The notes beneath the pieces were generated by a model. The model made no database searches. It saw only the letters and a program-made list of their open reading frames with translations, and was not told the DNA's origin. Below are positions 14,421-22,049 of a stretch of DNA of 28,020 nucleotides, piece after piece (position 1 is the first letter of the stretch; each line of letters starts with the position of its first letter). Origin of the DNA: CAZYAK01 sp964645935 (GTDB lineage Bacteria; Patescibacteriota; Gracilibacteria; Peribacterales; Peribacteraceae); the NCBI GenBank assembly GCA_964645935.1, contig CAZYAK010000013.1, positions 1 to 28,020 of the forward strand. Direction: 5' to 3'. The translations under genes were made by a program, and so were the position numbers.

Positions 14421-14888
14421 GTGGATTTCCTCTCGCTCCTTGCCATCGTCCTCCTGGTCGCGCTCGTCGCGCTGTTCGTGCGCACGCACCAAGTGGAGAA
14501 GATGCCCGAGCAGGTGGAGTTTCTCAAGGGCACGGTGCCCCATCCGCTCCCGGTGGGCCCGATGCGCGGCACGGTCGTGGGCCTGAAGAATCTGCCACTG
14601 GATTGGTCGGGCAAGGTGTTTGATGCCGGCGGCACGGGGCGAAACCGGTTCACGGTCCACGGCATGGACATGGAGAAGTACGCGTTCCGCATCGTCCCCG
14701 CCCGCGGCATCCGCGACGCGCGCGACGTGATCTGCATCGACTACGACATCCCCAGCAATTCCTCGTGGCTGCGCCGTGTGCTCGACGAGATGGTACAGAT
14801 CGGACCGAACGCTTATCTTGGCAAAGCGCATGTGCGCATCCTTCCCGGCATCCCGTTCACCCTGGGGTTCTTCCGCCTCCACCCATGA
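14421..14888 (+). CDS. single-pass membrane protein of unknown function
   Basis: Encodes 155 residues from a GTG. Residues 3-22 form one hydrophobic segment (FLSLLAIVLLVALVALFV), acting as signal anchor or uncleaved signal. The remainder (GTVVGLKNLPLDWSGKVFD, NRFTVHGMDMEKYAFRI, LGKAHVRILPGIPFTLGFFRL) is probably a strand-rich domain outside the membrane; I do not recognise the family. The start is supported by an extended -10 box six bases upstream and by the absence of any Shine-Dalgarno sequence. Its TGA overlaps the next ATG as ATGA (14885-14888), so it is the first gene of an operon with a lipoprotein and a release-factor-like gene. Confidence 0.8.
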   Translation: MDFLSLLAIVLLVALVALFVRTHQVEKMPEQVEFLKGTVPHPLPVGPMRGTVVGLKNLPLDWSGKVFDAGGTGRNRFTVHGMDMEKYAFRIVPARGIRDARDVICIDYDIPSNSSWLRRVLDEMVQIGPNAYLGKAHVRILPGIPFTLGFFRLHP

Positions 14889-15529
14889 CCAGCTCCCGCA
14901 TCCTCTCCGCGTCCCTCCTCCTCCCGCTCGCACTCGTTGCGTGCACTCCTACCCCTGCCCCCGCGCCGGAGGCCCGCACCGACGTCGCCCCCATCTCCGA
15001 AAACGAAGTTGTGGTTGCGGACAATGAGGCAGTCGCCTCCATCGTCCCGGGCACCGGCACCGCTCTCACCGTCGCGCTGGAGACGCGTGAGTCCGAAGAC
15101 GACCAGAGCACCATCACTACCACTGCGACGCTGCGCTTTGCGGGTGCAGTCAGCGGCACGCTCATCCTCCCCACTATTCTCGGGCAGCTGAACTTCGTCG
15201 ACCCCGGCACGTACGGACCGTCCGAGTACGCAGAGGAGACAGACGCCGTCGTCGTGGCCGTGCTCTCCGCGTGGTGGGCCGGCAGCGGCGAAGAGATCCG
15301 CATCACGCATCACCGTGGCGAGACACCGTCCCTGGCCGTGGAGCACCGCTTCGGCAACGAGGGTACGGCGGAGGACCCCGGCCAGTGCACTCCCGCGGCG
15401 CTCCTTGGCGAAATGCGCCTGCCGCGCGACGCTACCATCATCCTCACGGGCTTCGGCGAGGCCGCCCCGTCCTCCGCGCTGGACTACTGCAACGACCAGG
15501 ACGACGAGAACATTCCCAATATGCCCTGA
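14885..15529 (+). CDS. lipoprotein of unknown function
   Basis: Encodes 214 residues. A lipoprotein signal peptide ends in LALVAC, with the Cys at residue 20, and is followed by a Pro/Ala-rich linker (TPTPAPAPEA). The body (residues 40-200) alternates strands (ALTVALETRES, STITTTATLRFAG, VVVAVLSAWWAG) and is Thr/Glu-rich; no family is recognised. The ATG at 14885 overlaps the previous stop by four bases (ATGA), so translation is probably coupled. Its own stop overlaps the next ATG by one base. An open frame reaches back to 14765, but that part is antisense-free shadow inside the previous gene and would destroy the lipobox position. Confidence 0.82.
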   Translation: MTSSRILSASLLLPLALVACTPTPAPAPEARTDVAPISENEVVVADNEAVASIVPGTGTALTVALETRESEDDQSTITTTATLRFAGAVSGTLILPTILGQLNFVDPGTYGPSEYAEETDAVVVAVLSAWWAGSGEEIRITHHRGETPSLAVEHRFGNEGTAEDPGQCTPAALLGEMRLPRDATIILTGFGEAAPSSALDYCNDQDDENIPNMP

Positions 15530-15933
15530 TGCCCTTCCCCGACGACCTCCCCGAGGCGCTGCGCACTGAGGCCCTCAGCCTCGGCCTCCGGCCGGAGGAT
15601 GTAGATGAGCGCTTCATCCGGGGCTCCGGCCACGGCGGGCAGAAGATCAACAAGACCGCCAGTTGCGCGCAGCTCTTCCACCATCCCACGGGCATCGAGA
15701 TCCGCTGCCAGGACCATCGTGAGCAGCACAAAAACCGTCTCTCCGCCTGGAAGCGCCTCATTCTCAAAGTGGAAGAACGCGTGAAGGGCGCGGAGTCCAC
15801 CCTCGCGCGCGAAGCATTCAAGATCCGCAAACAAAAGGCGCGCCGTAGCCGTAAGGCGCAGAACAAGGTTCTGGACACCAAGCGGCGCCTGGGGCTCACC
15901 AAGGACCTTCGCGGACCGATCCGGGGCGCATGA
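15529..15933 (+). CDS. GGQ-domain release-factor-like protein
   Basis: Encodes 134 residues, essentially only the catalytic domain of class I release factors. FIRGSGHGGQKINKT near residue 34 carries the GGQ that triggers peptidyl-tRNA hydrolysis on the ribosome. TGIEIRCQDHREQHKNR follows, as in bacterial RF-1-domain proteins related to mitochondrial MTRFR/C12orf65. The C-terminus is strongly basic (KIRKQKARRSRKAQNKV), resembling the tail that ArfB-type factors insert in the mRNA channel. There is no codon-recognition domain. The likely role is rescue of stalled ribosomes or large subunits. Its ATG overlaps the lipoprotein stop (TGATG), so it depends on that gene's translation. Whether it is an ArfB or an MTRFR equivalent cannot be settled here. 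Confidence 0.88.
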   Translation: MPFPDDLPEALRTEALSLGLRPEDVDERFIRGSGHGGQKINKTASCAQLFHHPTGIEIRCQDHREQHKNRLSAWKRLILKVEERVKGAESTLAREAFKIRKQKARRSRKAQNKVLDTKRRLGLTKDLRGPIRGA

Positions 15934-15940
15934 GGGCGTG

Positions 15941-15946
15941 TATGCT
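15941..15946 (+). promoter_or_regulatory. candidate -10 box of the 37-residue lipoprotein gene
   Basis: TATGCT followed by CCGCAC and then the ATG at 15953. It has the six-base gap typical of the leaderless genes here. It begins eight bases after the release-factor-like gene's stop. Confidence 0.35.
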
Positions 15947-15952
15947 CCGCAC

Positions 15953-16066
15953 ATGCGCACTCGCCTCCTCCCGGTCTTCATCCTCTCACTTCTCTTCCTC
16001 GCCGGCTGTGCTCCCGTGGCCGAGCAGGCGGCTCCGCTGGAAGCCGACACGACGGGCGTACGATGA
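15953..16066 (+). CDS. 37-residue lipoprotein
   Basis: The short frame encodes 37 residues: MRTRLLP, a hydrophobic core, the lipobox LAGC (Cys at residue 19) and a mature part of only 19 residues (CAPVAEQAAPLEADTTGVR). It would be anchored to the membrane by a lipid with almost no folded portion, like small entericidin-type or cell-envelope lipoproteins, but no homology can be claimed. Support comes from the clean lipoprotein signal and the -10 box six bases upstream. Function unknown. Confidence 0.6.
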   Translation: MRTRLLPVFILSLLFLAGCAPVAEQAAPLEADTTGVR

Positions 16067-16197
16067 GGGCTTGCCGTTCCCGGCTGCGTCGATGTGACGC
16101 ACCCATGTCCTCAGTGTCGTCTCCTCGATCACCACGAGATGGCAAACTGGATCCTGCCGCAGATGGTCTGGGACGGAAGTTGAAGTGATCTGGGCCT

Positions 16198-16560
16198 TCA
16201 GGCCACGCGTTCTTGTGGCGTTGGCGTCTGCTTCGGTTTTGCGAGGCGCTGCTCGATGAAGGCCCGCATGTCCTCGCAGAGGCCCGTTACCATGCCGCCG
16301 TACGCTTCGCAGTACTCGAGCAGCATATCGGCCTGCTCCGCCTCCAGTGTGAGGGCGATGGATCCTGCCCCCTCGAATGTCCGGCTGCCCAGCTCTCCCA
16401 TTTGCGCCCGCAGCCCCGCGCAGATCCCTTCCAGTACCATCCGGCGCAGGCGCAGCGGCGAGGATTCCGGCGTACCGGATTTGGCCAGGTGGTGGTTGAG
16501 CGCCTCACCGCGGGCGTTCAGATCGACATCGGCGAGCTTGATGGTGGCGAACAGCGGCAT
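16198..16560 (-). CDS. small unknown helical protein
   Basis: Encodes 120 residues with no signal peptide or membrane segment. The predicted structure is mostly helical (LRLRRMVLEGICAGLRAQMG, LEAEQADMLLEYCEAYGG, LCEDMRAFIEQRL) after a short strand (FATIKLADVDL). No family is recognised. The ATG at 16560 lacks a Shine-Dalgarno sequence and has TAGTAT nine bases upstream. The ~130 bases between its stop and the small lipoprotein gene hold no convincing gene. Confidence 0.65.
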   Translation of the reverse strand: MPLFATIKLADVDLNARGEALNHHLAKSGTPESSPLRLRRMVLEGICAGLRAQMGELGSRTFEGAGSIALTLEAEQADMLLEYCEAYGGMVTGLCEDMRAFIEQRLAKPKQTPTPQERVA

Positions 16561-16569
16561 CGACCGGCG

Positions 16570-16575
16570 ATACTA
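16570..16575 (-). promoter_or_regulatory. candidate -10 box of the 16560 gene
   Basis: TAGTAT on the minus strand, then nine bases (CGCCGGTCG) to the ATG. It fits the TANNNT series; no -35 box is evident. Confidence 0.3.
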
Positions 16576-16607
16576 CGTGATTCCCGGCGCTCCCGCGAAT
16601 ACTCCGC

Positions 16608-19040
16608 TCATTCGATCGTCGTTCCTGGGTAGTAGTAGGCGAGGATTTCACGGTACGTCCTGCCCTCGTGGGCCTGCGCCTCGGCGCCGCAGCCGCTCAT
16701 ACCGACTCCGTGGCCGCGCAGCTCCTGACCCTGGCACCAGGGGTCGGGCTTACTCGCAAAAATCTGCGCGTGAGGGAAGCTGTTCCAGCCTGCCTCTGCA
16801 GGCGAGCGCGTGCGGCCGTCGTCGCTGGAGAAGTACGGCGGCTTGATAGGCTCGCCGTCTATGCGCAGTGCCAGCTCGGACGTAGCGCGCACGGCCTGCG
16901 TCCAGCGGGGGTTCTTGGTCTCAAAGTCCGCGCCGGAGTACACCTGAAACTCCGCGGGGCTGTCCGAGCCATCGTAGGGTTTTCCCGGGAACTTGCGGTG
17001 GTCTGGGTGCAGATACCACAGCGCGTACGTGCGCGCCGCCACGGCGAAGGCCTTTTGCTTCTCCAGGGGCTCGGTGTCTGGCTCCTCGCCGAGGCCGAGC
17101 AGGTAGTCCTCCAGTGGCAGCTCGTTGATGAGGACTAGCTCGCCATCGATGACGCGGCATTCGAGAGTACCGCGGAAGCGCTTGTAGTTCTTTTGCCACG
17201 AGGTGAGCGTGGTGGAGCCCCCGTCGGAGACGATGCGTAGGATCCCATGGCTCTTGGTGCGGCCGTCCTCGGCGGCTACGCAGAGGTTGCCGCTGCGCGT
17301 GAGCGTGAGGGTCCGGCCGGGGAAGCCCGTCTCGTTGACCTTGGCCTCGCCGTCCGTCGAGAGCGTGACCTGCGAGAAGGATGCAGAGTCGCTCAGGCGC
17401 ACGCGGATGACGTTTTCGGGTACCGGAGGGCGAGAGGTCACGCGTGGGCGCGAGCGGACGGTGGAGAACGACGACGAGGAGGACGACGATCCCGACACCC
17501 CGCTCACGGTGGCGGGCGCACCTTCCTGGTACGAGCTCGTCGTACCGGGCGTCCGCAGTCGCCGTCCCGAGGCCGTCACCACGTACGTGACGTCGCCGAT
17601 CTTGAGCGTAAAGGAGTGGCGATCTAGCGGTACTTGCACCTTTATCCGGACCATCACCGAAGCGCCCCTGGTGAGCAGGGCCGGAGACGTGAGGTCGCGA
17701 CGGACGCGCTCGTATGTGCCTTCATGCTCCTGCCACACGGCCAAGGTGGTGGGCGCGCGCCATACTTCTCCCAGCGAGGCCCCGCGCTTCACGCCCGTAC
17801 CCCCCGCTGTGTAGAGCACGGGGATGATGATCTCCCCGCCCGGACGTCCCTCCAGCACGGTGCTTCCGAGCGCGCTAAAGCCCACGTGCCCCGCGAGACG
17901 CGACGGTACCGATGGCCGGGAAACGGATGCCGATGACCGCGAAGACGAGGCCGCTGGCGCGCGATACGTGACAGTGGCCGTGGTGTCGCCCGTACGCACG
18001 TGCTCGCGGATCTGGTCCAGCGCCCCAAAGAGGTAGAGGCCCGGGCAATCGGTGGAGAGGAGGTTGCGATGGCCCACCACCGCGGGCAGACGCTTGCCGC
18101 GGACCGTGAGGGTGTCGGTGAGGTTTATCTCGTAGCGGCCGCTGAGCTTGGCCAGTAGCCACTGGAGCGACTCCGTCTGGTCGCGCGTGGGGGGGCCGAG
18201 ATCGAAGTTGCCCATGAGCGCGATGCCGATGGTGCTCGCGTTGTTGCAGTACGCGTGGCCGCCTACCACGAAGTCGCCGCCGGCCTTCCCCTCGTAGATT
18301 TGCCCGCGGTCATCGATGACGTAATGGTACCCAATGTCTCCCCAGCCGCGGTTCTGCGCGTGGTAGGCGTACAACGCGCGCATGCGGTCAATGCCGGTGC
18401 GCTTCACGGTCATGTCCTGGGCGGTGTGGTGTACCACGAGGAGCTTGATCTCCGTGGAGTACGTGTGCGGCCAGCGTAGGTAGCCGCCCTTGTCCTTGGT
18501 GACAGGCGGCGAGGTCTTGAACTCCGCAGGCCAACTGGCTTGTGCGTCCAGGCAGTCGCTCTCTCGGCTGGTGTCGGGGATGTCTTCTGCGTCCTCCTCG
18601 CGCGAGCCCTGGCTGGAGGGCGTGGCGGAGGCGTAGCGCAGCGACTCGTCGGCGCCCCACTCCTTGCGGGTGAGGATGTTGTGTTCGGGAACGGTGCCCT
18701 TGGCCGCCACCGCATAGCGAGCGAGCGCCTTGGAGACCGTAAGGGGCTGCAGCAGGCCCTCGCCCCTGAGGGCAATCTCCCGAACCCCCTCCGGCAGCAC
18801 CAGCAGCTGTGACGTGAGGAGGGACGGATCCTGCTCATCTTCCACCGCCACGGTGCGCCACGCACTCCATGTGCCGTTTTCCTTCCAGCGCACGTCTGCT
18901 GTCGTGTCCTTGCGCGGGAGGAGCACGCTCACAGCATCTACCGGCGCAGAAAAGGCGCGCACAACTGCATCGTCTGCCCTCGCGCCACGTGCGAAGACCA
19001 GTAGGCCAAGGGTGACGAGGGCGAGCCCGAACCGGCGCAT
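16608..19040 (-). CDS. secreted amidase-SpoIID fusion (peptidoglycan remodelling)
   Basis: Encodes 810 residues from the ATG at 19040. Signal peptide: MRRFGLALVTLGLLVFARGARA. About residues 120-345 are a PGRP/amidase-2 domain: ILTRKEWGADE, LLVVHHT (metal His near 204), GDIGYHYVIDDRGQIYEG, ALMGNF and VVGHRNLLSTDCPG (second His and Cys). That is the zinc site of N-acetylmuramoyl-L-alanine amidases. A Ser-rich linker region follows. The C-terminal ~180 residues are a SpoIID/LytB domain: LPLEDYLLGLGEEPDTEPLE, KAFAVAARTYALWY and GHGVGMSGCGAEAQAHEG. SpoIID cuts glycan strands after an amidase has removed the peptides, so one protein may do both steps outside the cell. The longer GTG form (19106) is rejected because it would precede the signal peptide. 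Confidence 0.9.
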   Translation of the reverse strand: MRRFGLALVTLGLLVFARGARADDAVVRAFSAPVDAVSVLLPRKDTTADVRWKENGTWSAWRTVAVEDEQDPSLLTSQLLVLPEGVREIALRGEGLLQPLTVSKALARYAVAAKGTVPEHNILTRKEWGADESLRYASATPSSQGSREEDAEDIPDTSRESDCLDAQASWPAEFKTSPPVTKDKGGYLRWPHTYSTEIKLLVVHHTAQDMTVKRTGIDRMRALYAYHAQNRGWGDIGYHYVIDDRGQIYEGKAGGDFVVGGHAYCNNASTIGIALMGNFDLGPPTRDQTESLQWLLAKLSGRYEINLTDTLTVRGKRLPAVVGHRNLLSTDCPGLYLFGALDQIREHVRTGDTTATVTYRAPAASSSRSSASVSRPSVPSRLAGHVGFSALGSTVLEGRPGGEIIIPVLYTAGGTGVKRGASLGEVWRAPTTLAVWQEHEGTYERVRRDLTSPALLTRGASVMVRIKVQVPLDRHSFTLKIGDVTYVVTASGRRLRTPGTTSSYQEGAPATVSGVSGSSSSSSSFSTVRSRPRVTSRPPVPENVIRVRLSDSASFSQVTLSTDGEAKVNETGFPGRTLTLTRSGNLCVAAEDGRTKSHGILRIVSDGGSTTLTSWQKNYKRFRGTLECRVIDGELVLINELPLEDYLLGLGEEPDTEPLEKQKAFAVAARTYALWYLHPDHRKFPGKPYDGSDSPAEFQVYSGADFETKNPRWTQAVRATSELALRIDGEPIKPPYFSSDDGRTRSPAEAGWNSFPHAQIFASKPDPWCQGQELRGHGVGMSGCGAEAQAHEGRTYREILAYYYPGTTIE

Positions 19041-19047
19041 CCGGGTG

Positions 19048-19056
19048 ATGATAGCA
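19048..19056 (-). promoter_or_regulatory. extended -10 promoter of the amidase-SpoIID gene
   Basis: TGC-TATCAT on the minus strand with seven bases to the ATG at 19040. A 5/6 -10 match plus the TGN extension predicts a leaderless mRNA and gives the gene a promoter separate from the glycosyltransferase upstream. Confidence 0.5.
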
Positions 19057-19102
19057 GCGGGCTTCCGCCCGTCCGGAAAAACTCCCGGATTTTCGTGGGA
19101 TA

Positions 19103-20215
19103 TCACTCCCCCTTCTTGCGTCCGTCAAGCAGCGTCTCGTAGCGCGCCACCATCGCGTCCGCGGTGAGGCGCGTCGTAGCGGTCACGCGTCCACCCTCAC
19201 CGATGCGCGCGCGCTCCGCGGGATCGCGCAGACGCACAATGGCCGTCGCCAGCGCCTCAGCGTCGTCCGCCTTGGCGATGCACGCGTCCGTGCCGTCTCG
19301 CAACTCCTCCGCAATGCCGCACGCGTCCGTCACGACCACGGGCACGCCGAGTGCCATGGCCTCCGCGGCTACGAGGCCGAACGGATCATGCTCGCGCGAG
19401 GGAAGCACCAATACGTCCAGCGCCCCGTAGAACGCACCGAGGTCGGCTGGCTTGGCGGAAATGCCCGCCCGGTTGCCGATGCCGAGGTGCGTGATGCGGT
19501 CCTGGATAGCGCGTTCCATCGGCCCTGTGCCCGTGATCTCTAGTGTCACGTCGGGAAGCCGGGTCACAGCGTCCACCAAGACGTCCACGCCCTTCTCGGG
19601 GCTCAGGCGCGACACGCAGCCGATCCGCAGCGGTCCGCCGGCCCGCTCGCCGCGCGCAGGTGCCGCGAAGCGTTTGGGATCGATGCCGTTAGCGACGGTT
19701 ACGACGCGTGCAGGCTTCCAGCCCATCTCCACGTATAAGCGCCGGCTGAGCTCGGACACGCACACCGTCACGGCCTGGCGGCTTTGGCGCAGCAGAGCGG
19801 GCAGCCACGGGTTCTTGCGGAGCCACGGGCCCACGCGGTCGTGCTCGATCCACAGCACCTTGGCCCCACGCTTCCTGGCGAGCCACGATGTGACAAGCAG
19901 CTTCTCCGAGAGGCTCAGCATCAGGACGGCATCGAGCGACTCGAACTCCGAACACGCAGCGCGCAGCTTCGCCGCCATCCGCCGGTGCCTCCACGCGAAG
20001 CTCACAACCGAGGACTTGCTGACAGGCGGCGGACCAATGTCGAGTTCCACACATGGCACCTGGCGTCGGCGCAGCTCCGAAAGAAGCACGGGGCAACTCC
20101 CCAGAAACGTCACGGAATGCCCGTGGGCCCGCAGGCCGTCGACCAGGCTGAGTGTCTGGACCTCAGCTCCGCCGAAGGCGCTTTCCATCGGGAAGCGGGT
20201 GAGGAGGATGCGCAT
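19103..20215 (-). CDS. GT4 family glycosyltransferase
   Basis: Encodes 370 residues of GT-B fold. The N-terminal acceptor domain starts MRILLTRFPMESAFGGAEVQTLSLVDGL. The C-terminal donor domain has RIGCVSRLSPEKGVDVLVDAV, the KPADLGAFYGALDVLVLPS region and the EX7E pair in EHDPFGLVAAEAMALGVPVV. It probably transfers a sugar from a nucleotide donor to a lipid-linked or surface glycan in the cytoplasm; the substrate is unknown. The ATG at 20215 lies five bases beyond the left repeat of the S23 element, and serS lies beyond that element. The S23 unit seems therefore to have separated a former serS-glycosyltransferase junction. Confidence 0.92.
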   Translation of the reverse strand: MRILLTRFPMESAFGGAEVQTLSLVDGLRAHGHSVTFLGSCPVLLSELRRRQVPCVELDIGPPPVSKSSVVSFAWRHRRMAAKLRAACSEFESLDAVLMLSLSEKLLVTSWLARKRGAKVLWIEHDRVGPWLRKNPWLPALLRQSRQAVTVCVSELSRRLYVEMGWKPARVVTVANGIDPKRFAAPARGERAGGPLRIGCVSRLSPEKGVDVLVDAVTRLPDVTLEITGTGPMERAIQDRITHLGIGNRAGISAKPADLGAFYGALDVLVLPSREHDPFGLVAAEAMALGVPVVVTDACGIAEELRDGTDACIAKADDAEALATAIVRLRDPAERARIGEGGRVTATTRLTADAMVARYETLLDGRKKGE

Positions 20216-20220
20216 GCGCT

Positions 20221-20260
20221 GAGTGACGAGTGGGCGAGTAATTAGTGACGAGTGACGAGC
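20221..20260 (+). repeat. left GAGTGACGAGTG repeat cluster
   Basis: The plus strand reads GAGTGACGAGTGGGCGAGT, then AATTAGTGACGAGTGACGAG, a degenerate tandem of the unit GAGTGRC. It shares GAGTGGGCGAGT with the right cluster, which lies in the opposite orientation. The S23 stop codon is inside it. Confidence 0.7.
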
Positions 20261-20607
20261 GTTTCCGAAAACGCCTTAATCATGAAATGGAGCTCTGAAG
20301 TCTCCTTGAGCGCCGCTGTGATTTCACTATGTGGAATGCAACCGATCTCCGCGGCGAGCATGAGCTGGGTCTCCACTTCCGCGAGCGATCCCTTCGCGAT
20401 GAGGATGAAATGGTGGAACTCCTTTTGCGTGCCTCGCTGGCTCCCTTCGGCGATGTTCGAAGGAACTGAAACTGCGGCGCGCCGGATCTGCGCGGTCAAT
20501 CCGTAGATTTCGGCCTTGGGGAAGGCGCTGGAAAGCAGATAAATTGATTTTGCGAGCGCCATGCTCCGCTGCCAGACCTGCAGATCCTTCAGGGGAAACT
20601 TCAGCAT
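20242..20607 (-). CDS. four-helix-bundle protein (S23/23S rRNA intervening-sequence family)
   Basis: Encodes 121 residues, the normal size. The family pattern is clear: LKDLQVWQRSMALAKSIY, FPKAEIYGLTAQIRRAAVSVPSNIAEGSQR, then FILIAKGSLAEVETQLMLA, forming four helices. Relatives were first seen in 23S rRNA intervening sequences and resemble the Avd accessory protein of diversity-generating retroelements. Their biochemical function remains unclear. No rRNA or reverse transcriptase is nearby. GAGAGG lies nine bases before the ATG. The last five residues (LVTRH) and the stop are encoded by the left repeat cluster, so the repeats are part of the same unit as the gene. Confidence 0.92.
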   Translation of the reverse strand: MLKFPLKDLQVWQRSMALAKSIYLLSSAFPKAEIYGLTAQIRRAAVSVPSNIAEGSQRGTQKEFHHFILIAKGSLAEVETQLMLAAEIGCIPHSEITAALKETSELHFMIKAFSETLVTRH

Positions 20608-20632
20608 GACCGTAGCCTCTCACAACTTCCCG

Positions 20633-20665
20633 CACTCGTCACTCGCCCACTCGCCACTCGCTACT
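20633..20665 (-). repeat. right GAGTGACGAGTG repeat cluster
   Basis: The minus strand reads AGTAGCGAGTGGCGAGTGG and continues GCGAGTGACGAGTG, the same unit as the left cluster in inverted orientation. It overlaps the serS stop codon. Confidence 0.7.
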
Positions 20666-21962
20666 TCGCCGTGATCACCTTCTGCCCGCCCATATACGGC
20701 TGCAACGCCTCTGGGATCGCCACGCTTCCGTCCTTCTGTTGGTAGATTTCCAGGAGAGGGATGAGGATGCGCGGACTTGCGATGCAGGTGTTGTTGAGCG
20801 TATGGACGAACTTCTTGCTGCCGTCGACGGCCTCGTACTTGATGTTGAGGCGACGGGCTTGGAAGTCGTGGAATGTGGAGCAGCTGTGCGTCTCGCCGTA
20901 GCCTTTGCGGGACGGCATCCATGTCTCGATATCGTTTTTGTACACCTGCCCCCGTCCCATGTCCCCCGTGCACACGTCCACGACGCGGTACGGGAGTTGT
21001 AGTGCCTGCAATACGTCCTCGGCGTTCTGGAGGATCTCGCGGTGCATCTGCGCGCTCGTGAGGTCGTCGGCCTCGCAGAGGATCACCTGCTCCACCTTTT
21101 GGAACTGGTGGATGCGGTAGAGGCCCTTGGTGTCCTTGCCGTACGTGCCCGCCTCGCGGCGGAAGCAGTTGGAGATGCCGCAGTAACGCTTGGGGAGCTC
21201 GGAGACGTCCAGCGTCTCGTCCTGGTGGTAGCTCGTCACCGCCACCTCGGAGGTGCCGATGAGCCACGCGCCGTCACTCTCCATGGGGCCGTCCTTTACT
21301 TTCTGCACGCCCACCGCGTACGCCTGTTCCTCGCCGCCGGGGAAGTAGCTGGTGCCCATCATCGCCGGGTAGTGCACGATGTTCGGCACGGTGAAGGCCG
21401 TGTAGCCCTTCTTGTGGAGCGAATCGAGCGTGTACATGAGCACCGCGTACTCCAGGCGGGCGCCATCGCCCTTGAGGAAGTACATGCGCGAGCCCGCGAT
21501 CTTCACGCCGCGCGGGATGTCCACGATGTCGAGGTTCTCGCCGAGCGTGACGTGGTCGAGCGGCTCGAAGCCGAAGGTCGGGAGCTCCCCCCACGTTCGC
21601 ACCTCCACGTTCTCGGTATCGTCCTTGCCCACGGGGACCATGGCCAGTGGGATGCTGGGCACGAGCAAGAGCAGCGGAGTGAGTTCCGCTTCCACCGTCT
21701 CCAGCTCTGCCTCCTGCGTCTTGAGCGTCTCCGTCACCTCTTTCATCTCCTTGATGGCCTTGGCCTTGGCGTCGCCCTGCATCTTGGGGACCTCCTTGCT
21801 CACGGCGTTCTTGCGGCTGCGGATCTCCTCGCTGGTCTTGAGGAGCTCGCGGCGCTTGGCATCCAGCGCGATGATGCGCGGGATGTCCACCTTGATGCGC
21901 TTCTTCTGGGCGGCGTCAGCGTAGACATCGGGCCGGGTGCGGAGGTCTTGGAGGTCGATCAT
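20661..21962 (-). CDS. serS: seryl-tRNA synthetase
   Basis: Encodes 433 residues, the expected length. It charges tRNA-Ser (and tRNA-Sec where present). The N-terminal ~110 residues form the antiparallel coiled-coil arm that grips the long variable arm (EEIRSRKNAVSKEVPKMQG... EMKEVTETLKTQEAELETVE). The class II core follows, with motif 2 FRREAGTYGKDTKGLYRIHQFQKVEQ (in part) and motif 3 beginning HTLNNTCIASPRILIPLLE. The common HTLNGSGLA is replaced by HTLNNTCIA, which may be a lineage marker. The ATG at 21962 has no Shine-Dalgarno sequence; TAGAGT 24 bases upstream is a weak -10 candidate. Its stop codon abuts the S23 element. Confidence 0.97.
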   Translation of the reverse strand: MIDLQDLRTRPDVYADAAQKKRIKVDIPRIIALDAKRRELLKTSEEIRSRKNAVSKEVPKMQGDAKAKAIKEMKEVTETLKTQEAELETVEAELTPLLLLVPSIPLAMVPVGKDDTENVEVRTWGELPTFGFEPLDHVTLGENLDIVDIPRGVKIAGSRMYFLKGDGARLEYAVLMYTLDSLHKKGYTAFTVPNIVHYPAMMGTSYFPGGEEQAYAVGVQKVKDGPMESDGAWLIGTSEVAVTSYHQDETLDVSELPKRYCGISNCFRREAGTYGKDTKGLYRIHQFQKVEQVILCEADDLTSAQMHREILQNAEDVLQALQLPYRVVDVCTGDMGRGQVYKNDIETWMPSRKGYGETHSCSTFHDFQARRLNIKYEAVDGSKKFVHTLNNTCIASPRILIPLLEIYQQKDGSVAIPEALQPYMGGQKVITAK

Positions 21963-22049
21963 GAGGGGGTTGGAGGACCGGAGGCTACTCTAGCGTATGG
22001 GGCCATGGGCGGGAACGGCAGTCCAGGGCCGGATTCCGGGCAGGGCGAT

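Larger units (their letters stand above)
20216..20660 (-). mobile_element. candidate inserted unit: S23 gene bounded by GAGTG-type repeats
   Basis: A 445-base unit fits exactly between the GT4 start codon and the serS stop codon. Related short-repeat clusters stand at both ends in opposite orientation (20221-20260 and 20633-20665), and the only gene inside encodes a four-helix-bundle S23 protein. The right cluster begins at the serS stop codon itself (AAG-TAG-CGAGTGG on the minus strand). The left cluster encodes the last residues of the S23 protein. No transposase is present. Mobility is inferred from structure alone. Confidence 0.4.

Noticed and set aside
16067..16197. Open minus-strand stretch that could be a gene remnant or a transposase fragment
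   Set aside because: No start codon with supporting signals, no recognisable motif, and it runs into the small lipoprotein gene on the other strand. I see nothing firm in these 130 bases.
20221..20665. Repeats around the S23 gene as a CRISPR array
   Set aside because: The units are 6-12 bases, degenerate and without spacers of constant length. No cas gene is present.
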